NCBI GenBank assembly: GCA_035578175.1
Contig: JAQMRL010000012.1
Coordinates: 19,251,048 to 19,315,047 of the forward strand
Direction: 5' to 3'
DNA from: Catonia carolina
Lineage: Eukaryota; Arthropoda; Insecta; Hemiptera; Achilidae
Length of the DNA stretch: 64,000 nucleotides
A program made the position numbers and the translations under genes. Below the pieces are notes generated by a model. It saw nothing but the letters and a program-made list of their open reading frames with translations. It made no database searches and was not told where the DNA came from. Positions 57,802-64,000 of the stretch are shown here, in pieces (the stretch's first letter is position 1; each line of letters starts with the position of its first letter).

Positions 57802-59207
57802 TTTTACTTTCTCTTGTCCTGTATGAATATACTGGGTGTCTCAAAAGTCCGAGTATGGCAAAATATTACGAATGTAAGGGAAATTTCAATATATGTATGC
57901 ATATGTGAACCTCACTCAAATATAAAATACTATTTTATAATGAATCAAAAAATTTTGTCCGCCATTTTAAATGTAACTTTATTTTTTTAAATGGGAAGGT
58001 GATCATGCGACACATGATTTTTATGCGAAATTTCAAGAAAATTTTAATGGCGGAAACCGCACATCGATATCTCATACGGCTTGGAGGATATTCGTCTTCT
58101 TTACATTTCAGCAACACCTTATTGAATATCACGAGATAACGAAACCGAATGAGATATCGATGTGCGGTTTTAGCCACTCAAATTTTCTTGAAATTTCGCA
58201 TTAAAATCATGTGTCGCATGATCACCTTCCCATTTGAAAAAATAAAATTACATTCAAAATGGTGGACAAAATTTTTTGATTCATCATAAAATAGTATTTT
58301 GTATTAAAGTAAGGTTCACTTCTGCATATATCTTGAAATTTCCCTTACATTCGAAATATTAAGCCGTTCTCGGACTTTTCACCCATCTAAGTAATTGCAC
58401 ATGACATTCAATATGGTGTTGCTGAAATGTAGAGAAGAGCGAATATCTTCTTGTGTGTGTGAGCGTGCGTGGGTGCGTGTGAACAGAATATCTCAAGAAC
58501 GGAACTCCGTACGAAGTTAATTCTTGAAACTTAAGTTATTAGTACCTACCACTAGAGGTCCCAACACGAACTTTCATCAAAATCGGTCAACCGGAAGTAG
58601 TAGTTTATCCGTGTTATTTTTAACTTCTTTGCAATTTTCTTAAAAACGGCTACGATTTTTTAAAAATCACCTCATTTACTACATTTTATATTCTCTACAA
58701 GATAGGGTAGGCGCCATGACTGCTGAAATTCTTGGGGAGGCTGTGATCTCGTAGAAAAAAAATGGTTGTTTTAAGATTGGGGCCTTGATATGTATTTTAG
58801 GGAAAAAGAGTATACAATAAAACTTGTAGACAATTTAAAAGTCTACAAATTTTATTTCAAATATTTTTTTGTATAATGCTTAGTTTAACGGTAATTAGTG
58901 ATTTTCTAGGTTTTTTTTTCTTGAAAATATGTATAAATATGACTTTTTAAGATTTCGGCCTTAGTATGAATTTTACGACAAAAGTGTATAGGCCTACATA
59001 TAACAAAATTTTATACGAAATAAAAATATCTACTTTTATTTCGAGCATTTTTCTCTACAGAGCCTAGTTTAGCGTCAAAGAGTGATTTTCCGACAAACTA
59101 TGGTTAGTTTTTGTTTTTTTCTAATGTTTTATTACTTGTGTTAGGTTATATTGTTCATAATTTGCAATGGCAAGATAATGTCGTGTGAGTGTTCACAACA
59201 GATATTT
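57802..59207 (+). mobile_element. Family H element interrupted by a long-inverted-repeat element
   Basis: The 5' tip (GTTTTACTTTCTCTTGTCCT) is at 57801-57830. The remainder (microsatellite about 58453-58480, core, and a decayed hairpin end GTGTGAGTGTTCACAACAGA) is at 58451-59207. The tissue between is the fold-back element plus a stray loop copy; some bases of the 5' region are missing. Confidence 0.8.
57831..58388. mobile_element. Fold-back MITE with 245-bp arms
   Basis: Arms 57831-58079 and 58145-58388 are inverted copies (roughly 90% by eye), starting TGGGTG and containing AAAAGTCCGAG near the ends and CCGCACATCGATATCTCAT at the inner ends; the loop is 65 bases. No ORF of note. It sits inside a family H copy next to TATAC. 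Confidence 0.88.
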
Positions 59208-59262
59208 TTTATTATTTACATTGCTAAGAGAAATTTGTGTGTTTTCCACACCAGATTTTTAT
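59208..59262 (+). mobile_element. Extra family H 3' tip
   Basis: A second hairpin end (ATTGCTAAGAGAAATTTGTG, CACACCAGATTTTT) directly follows the end of the preceding copy, with no element body of its own. Confidence 0.75.
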
Positions 59263-59750
59263 ACTGTATTTATGTCATTTAAAAACGAGTTGGCTCTTTT
59301 TAAACACTCTGTACTTCCTTGTTGTGCATTATAAAGCAAGTAAAAACGTAAATATTATTGTATATTATGAAGAAAAATGACAAAGTGGAGTTTTTATTAA
59401 TGGGAATTTTAAAATATTGATCCGCACAGGGCGTCGTGGAGGTGGAAGTCCCTATTAATAAGCTTACTTTTCTTTACCAACATGAGGGCCAATGTTCACA
59501 TGCAACAAAAAGTTCTTGTTTGAGCAAAAAGTAAGATTATATTTGTCTATTTTATTTGCCTACTTTACATCATTCTGTATAAAAATAAATTCTCTACAAC
59601 TTATGTTTAAAAATTGTATGTGGTTGTTATCCATTTAACAAAGTTAATGTACTTCAAATCTAAAGGAAACATGCGAAAACATGTTTTTCAAGACCGATTT
59701 TTGCGTACTTAGTCAGATATCTCAAAATATACAGTAGTTACAGGTTTGGG
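59263..59750. other. Sequence with no recognised feature
   Basis: Part of it (about 59540-59720) resembles 31200-31400 (GCCTATTTTACATTATTCT, AATTCTCTACAA), so both are probably remnants of one unnamed repeat. Confidence 0.4.
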
Positions 59751-59752
59751 AC

Positions 59753-59925
59753 TTTTTACTTTCTCTTGCCTATATGAATATAAATAGGAGGGAAAGTATT
59801 TTCATGTCGATTTTTCGAAATCGAATTTCCACCGGTTATAGCCTACACGTTTTCAAGTTCCTTGAATAAAAAAAAACATGTTTTTAGCGATTGATGTATG
59901 TGTGTGTGTGAATGTGTGTGTGTGC

Positions 59926-59956
<31 letters not shown>

Positions 59957-60775
59957 TGCGCGCGCGTGCGCTCGCGCATGAGAACAAAATATCTCAAGAA
60001 CGGAACATCGTACAAAGTTAAAATTTGAAGCTTAAGTTAGCTAGAAGACCCGACACAAACATTTTCATCAAAATCGGTCAACCGGAAGAAGCAATTTATT
60101 CGTGTAATTTTTCACTTGTTTTCAATTTTCTCAAAACGGCTCCTACGATTTTTTTAAAAATCGCCTCATTTATTACATTTTTTAATGCTTTGTATGATAG
60201 AGTAGTCACCATGTCTGCTTAAATTCTTGGAAAGGCTGTTCTCTCGTAGAAAAAAAATGTTTTATTTTGAGATTGCAGCCTTAATATGTATTTTAGGCCA
60301 AAAGTGTAGTTTCTATACAATCGAAATTGTAAAAAATGTAAAAACACACCAGTTTTATTCCAAACATTTCTTTGTATAACGCTTAGTTTAGCGGTAATTA
60401 GTGATTTTCTGTATTTTTCATGAAAATCTGTAAAAAATAATTTTTTAAGATTTCGGTAGTGTGTAGTATGAATTTTACGACAAAAGTGTGAATAATAAAA
60501 TTTATAGGAAATTAAAAGTTCTACAACTTTTATTTCAAGAACTTTTCTGTATAGAGTCTAGTTCAGCGTGGAAGAGTGATTTTCCATATTAAGCCAAACT
60601 AAGGTTGGTTTTCATTTAGCATCATTCACTCATGATTAAAATTAGGTTATGTTTTTGAGGTTAGTTTTTTGTTTATTTCTAATGTTTTATTACTGATGTA
60701 AGATTATATTTTTCATTATTTACAATGGCAAATAATAATAAAAGAGAGTTGTGTGAATTTTTCACACCAGACTTT
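59753..60775 (+). mobile_element. Family H element with TG/CG tract
   Basis: Complete: TTTTTACTTTCTCTTGCCTA to TTTTTCACACCAGACTTTT. An ATAATAATA insertion splits the right subterminal repeat. The microsatellite at 59897-59980 mixes TG runs with a pure CG run. Confidence 0.82.
59897..59980. repeat. TG/CG alternating tract
   Basis: About 80 bases of alternating purine-pyrimidine sequence including about 16 bases of pure CG and a later CGCGCGCG block. Confidence 0.93.
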
Positions 60776-61170
60776 TAGACTATTCAGTTTTTCAGCTCAT
60801 TTTTCATAAAATCTATTTAATTAAAACCCTTAATAATTAACGTCCTAAAAATTTCAGTATGGCTTCATTGAAACGGAGAAACTGAAATCCGGGCGATTTT
60901 TTTCGCCAGCCGTTACTCGCTAACAAAGCTTTTCACACCTATGTTATATGAACTTTTTTGATTAGTTTCACCAAACGAACAAGCCCTGAAAGTTCGTTTC
61001 TCCGTGGGACACTCTGTATAAAACTTCTAACTCTCTCAAAACGAAGTAAGAATTAAGAATAATGTTCAAAATAATAGTTTCGGAGTTTTTAATTTTAAAA
61101 AACTTTTATTATTTGTTCCTTTACCGAATTTATAAGACTGTAAACTCAGAACGACAATTATTTCGTGTTT

Positions 61171-61400
61171 AAAAAAAAATCTAGCGTCAAACACTCACAC
61201 TACTTTCTTTTTACAATGTAAATAATAAACATATAACCTATGTTTTATCATTAGTAAACAACGTGAAATGGAAAACATAACCTAATTTTAATCATGAGTG
61301 AATTATTTTATATTGTTTACTCAAGATTGGAAATAGGTTAATTTCTCATGATTTACATTGGCAACAGAAAGTTGTATCAATGTTTCACACCAGATTTTTT
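61171..61400. mobile_element. Inverted pair of family H 3' tips
   Basis: Begins with an A-run and ATCTAGCGTCAAACACTCAC and ends with GTATCAATGTTTCACACCAG and a T-run. Both boundaries are the hairpin end of the family, facing outward, with only about 100 bases of near-tip sequence from each side between them. Confidence 0.75.
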
Positions 61401-61930
61401 ATAGATATATTAACAATGACACATTATTTTACTGACACCCAGTAGCTTGTATTAAACATTAGAAGTATGAGGCTGGATGTCATGTTTGGACAAAACGACA
61501 GTAATGTATGTCAAACTCCTTTCTCCCCTCATCCCTATTGAGTTTATTATCATCATAAATTTTTTCCTGTATTTTTCCACCCTATTAATAAATACATCAA
61601 AAATAACCCTTAATTCAAAATTTATAGACTAGAAAATTTGCAAATAAATCGTAAATTTTAGTTTCCTCTTTGTAAATTTATGAAACCGTAAACTCCACAA
61701 AATGTTCTGCTAATCATCCAACAGTACAAAATAAACATTAAAACTTCTCTTAACGTCCACCTTCGTAACCGCCCGGTTTTAGAAACAAAAAAGATTACCA
61801 TGGTTATCTGTACAATTATTTTACTATACCTCAAAATGACCAGTCTTATCTGATTGCAACAAGTTTCTGATAACAAAAAACATTTGATACAACAGTATTT
61901 AGTTTAATCCACATTGGGGCTCATAGCTTT
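61401..61930. other. Sequence with no recognised feature
   Basis: AT-rich; no supportable gene. Confidence 0.4.
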
Positions 61931-62318
61931 ATAAAAAAAACTGGTGTTCAGCACTCACACGACTTTCTCTTACCAATATAAACTGTAAAACATAACCTAA
62001 TATTAAGTTTGAGTTGACGCTTAATGAAGATCAATCTCTGTAGAACTTAAAAATACGGAAAATCACTAATTAACTCTAAGCTAAGATCTGTTAACAAAAA
62101 CCTTAAAAGTTGTAGATAGTTTAATTTTCTATAACTTTAAACGCATACTAAGGCCACAATCTTAAAACACCCATTTCTTAGATTTTAATGAGAAAAATAT
62201 ATTGTCACTAATTAACGCTAAACTAAGCCACGTGGAAAAATTTCTTGAAATCAATTTTGTAGTTTTTTAAATTTTATACAAAATTTTTTGTACACTTTTG
62301 CCCTAAAATGCATAATAA

Positions 62319-62900
62319 CCCTTTCAGTGCCGAAACAATATGTAAAAAATTGATCTGAAGTGCCATTTAATTTGAATAAGGATGTAAAAAAAGTGCCAGC
62401 TCTTATTTTGAAAACTTTAGGCTTAAGCCTGCCATTGCCGACCAAAATTTCAACGTTACAGAAAAATAAAATGTTCTGTTCAAAATTAATTTTTATTGTG
62501 TTCATAAAAAAAAGAAATCGTTCTAACACTCAAAATATTCAAAATAGTGTTTTTTAGTTTATTTAAAGTTGCATCGACAGCTTGGTCATTAGCAACTTCT
62601 GTGGGTTTTGGTACCTTAACGGTGGTTTTAACGTGTTAACATTTCCAGACCCTAAACGGGAATCGAACCCGGGACCTTTCGCTTTGTAGGTTAGCGCGCT
62701 AGTCACCACGCTACGGAAGCGGTTTTAAAATACATTTCTCCATTAAAAATTTTGTTTAAAAGTTTTTTTGTTGGAAATGTTCGGTTATCAGGACGTTTGC
62801 ACTTTATGCATACTAACTTAAGGGACGTCCGGTCAACCGGATGTTATAACCACGTAAAATATATCAATGTCCTGTTTTGCGGACGTTGGTACTGAAAGGG
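62319..62900. mobile_element. piggyBac-like nonautonomous element
   Basis: 582 bp bounded by CCCTTTCAGTGCCG and, inverted, CCCTTTCAGTACC. TTAA follows the right end (62901-62904) and ATAA precedes the left, compatible with a TTAA duplication with one change. CCC(T/A)-starting ends at TTAA are the hallmark of piggyBac-type elements. Interior has no transposase and includes a tRNA-like segment. Confidence 0.72.
62647..62724 (-). repeat. tRNA-like segment (SINE head or tRNA pseudogene)
   Basis: Minus strand: CCGCTTCCGTAGCGTGGTGA, CTAGCGCGCTAACC and B-box GGGTTCGATTCCCG. The would-be acceptor stem does not pair, so it is not a functional tRNA gene. Confidence 0.6.
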
Positions 62901-63340
62901 TTAAGGTAGTAATATTTAAAATAATCTATTTTTACCACAACACAGCCTCCCCACGATCTTCAGCAAACATACCGCTAACCCCACCTTGTAGAGCACAAAA
63001 AATAAAGCAAATGTGGCGATTACAAAAAAGATTGTAGAAGCAAATTTATAAAAATTGGAAAAGTGAAAAATCGCACGAATAAACTACAATTTCAGGTTGG
63101 CCGATTTTGATGAAAATATTCAAGACGGTTCCCCTTACGGTACCTAACTTAAGTTCCAATTTAACTTCGTACGATTTTCCGTTTTGAGTAATTTTTGTGC
63201 ACGCGCGCGCGCGCCACACAAGCACCAATTGATGAAAACATATTTTTTGGTTTCAGGGGACCTGAAAACGTATATTCCCGGTGAAAATTTGATTTCTTGA
63301 AACCGACATGAAAAATAACCTTCCTTCCTTAATTATATTT

Positions 63341-63775
63341 TTTACTTTCTCTTGGCCTGTAAGAAATAGGTATTGTTAAGGATAGTTTCGGTTTCATGTT
63401 GATTTTTTGAAATCGAGTTTTCACCGGAAATAAGTTACATGTTTTATAACCCACAGAGCCTTAAAAACATGTTTTTACTGATTAGTCTGTGTGTATGTGT
63501 GTAGGCCTATTTGTTTGACTAGGATAACTCAAAACCGGGAAATCGTACGAAGTCGAAACATGGAACTTACTTTAGGTACCAAAAGGGGAACCATCTGTAC
63601 AGTTTCATCAAAATTGTTTAACCGGAATTTGTAGTTTATTCAAGCAATTTTTAACTTATTGCAGTTTTCTCAAAAACCGGGTCTACCATTTTTATTAAAA
63701 TTGTCTTATTCACTACAATTTTTGTGCTCTACAAGACAGAGTTAGCGGCATGTCTGAGGAAATTTGTGGGTGACA
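63341..63775 (+). mobile_element. Family H element, 3'-truncated
   Basis: TTTTTTACTTTCTCTTGGCC tip, short GTGTGTATGTGTG, and core to GAGTTAGCGGCATGTCTGAG, where LINE sequence begins. Confidence 0.75.
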
Positions 63776-64000
63776 GTCTCCCACGAATTTTCTGAGACCT
63801 AACACTTCACCATCACTGGCTAGCGCTATACCTTCTCTCCTCCATACACTTGGTGTTGAAATTTTTCCCAATTCTTGTGAAATTGAATCCATCCATTTTA
63901 CTTTTGGTCTGCCTCTTGTTCGTTTCCCTCTATTTTTAAGTACAACATTCTTTCAGGCAGTCTACGCTCCTCCATTCTAGTGACTTAACCAAACCATCGT
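63776..64000 (-). pseudogene. RTE-like LINE C-terminal tail, cut by window end
   Basis: Minus strand: RWFG, VTRMEERRLPERMLYLK, then a frame change and RGRPKVKWMDSISQELGK, the RWxGHVxRM and GRPKxxW signatures of RTE-like LINE C-termini. It continues beyond the window. Confidence 0.7.

Larger units (their letters stand above)
61934..63340 (-). mobile_element. Family H element split by a piggyBac-like insertion
   Basis: Left part 61934-62318 starts at AAACTGGTGTTCAGCACTCA; right part 62901-63340 continues the core (ACAGCCTCCCCACGATCTTC) and a CG microsatellite GCGCGCGCGCGC (about 63202). The 5' tip is replaced by the next, + oriented copy. Confidence 0.78.

Noticed and set aside
62647..62724. 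Functional tRNA gene
   Set aside because: The B-box is perfect, but the acceptor and T stems do not pair properly and the segment lies inside a piggyBac-like element.

Overview
This is an AT-rich, intron-rich and transposon-dense animal nuclear sequence. It is almost certainly from an arthropod and most likely an insect; the transposon mix (mariner, CR1-like and RTE-like LINEs, tRNA-derived SINEs, pogo/Tigger) is compatible with Hemiptera, but I cannot name the species. There is no sign of bacterial operons, organellar DNA, rRNA genes or intact tRNA genes.

The only confident host gene is a Ral-family small GTPase on the + strand. Its four coding exons (20558-20662, 27112-27320, 34760-34934, 37654-37770) splice in frame into 201 residues with every GTPase motif, a basic tail and a CVIL prenylation box. 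A 5' UTR segment precedes the ATG. A candidate promoter (CRE, paired CCAAT boxes and a strong splice donor) lies about 5.4 kb upstream at 15073-15200. The introns are 6.4, 7.4 and 2.7 kb and are full of transposons; exon 3 is tightly bracketed by a SINE and a mariner.

The dominant component is one interspersed repeat, here called family H: about 25 full or partial copies in both orientations, by rough tally more than a quarter of the window. A full copy is about 1.0 kb. It has a subterminal inverted repeat (ACTTTCTCTTGCC / GGCAAGAGAAAGT), a terminal hairpin (GTGTGA-N5-TCACAC), a TG/CA microsatellite near one end, and a core of two diverged tandem modules of about 177 bp. This layout resembles Helentron-associated elements (the DINE-1/HINE type). 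Unusual derivatives are present: a 42-bp perfect palindrome of element tips, head-to-tail fusions, doubled 3' tips and inverted 3' tips.

Layout: 1-6165 nested family H copies; 6368-7610 mariner fold-back and SINE; 7980-14300 LINE pieces, family H, SINEs and a hAT-like element; 14300-20470 mostly unique with the candidate promoter; 20470-37800 the Ral gene; 37800-51200 DNA-transposon graveyard (two pogo/Tigger elements, mariners, MITEs); 51200-64000 family H copies with nested LINE, SINE-like, piggyBac-like and long-inverted-repeat elements. Several insertions are backed by clear target-site duplications (ATCTAGAG, AATT, ATAAGTATATGTA, CCTGCAA, TTAA-like). Nothing here points to a working multi-gene system; the window's interest is in the structure and history of family H and the nested insertions.
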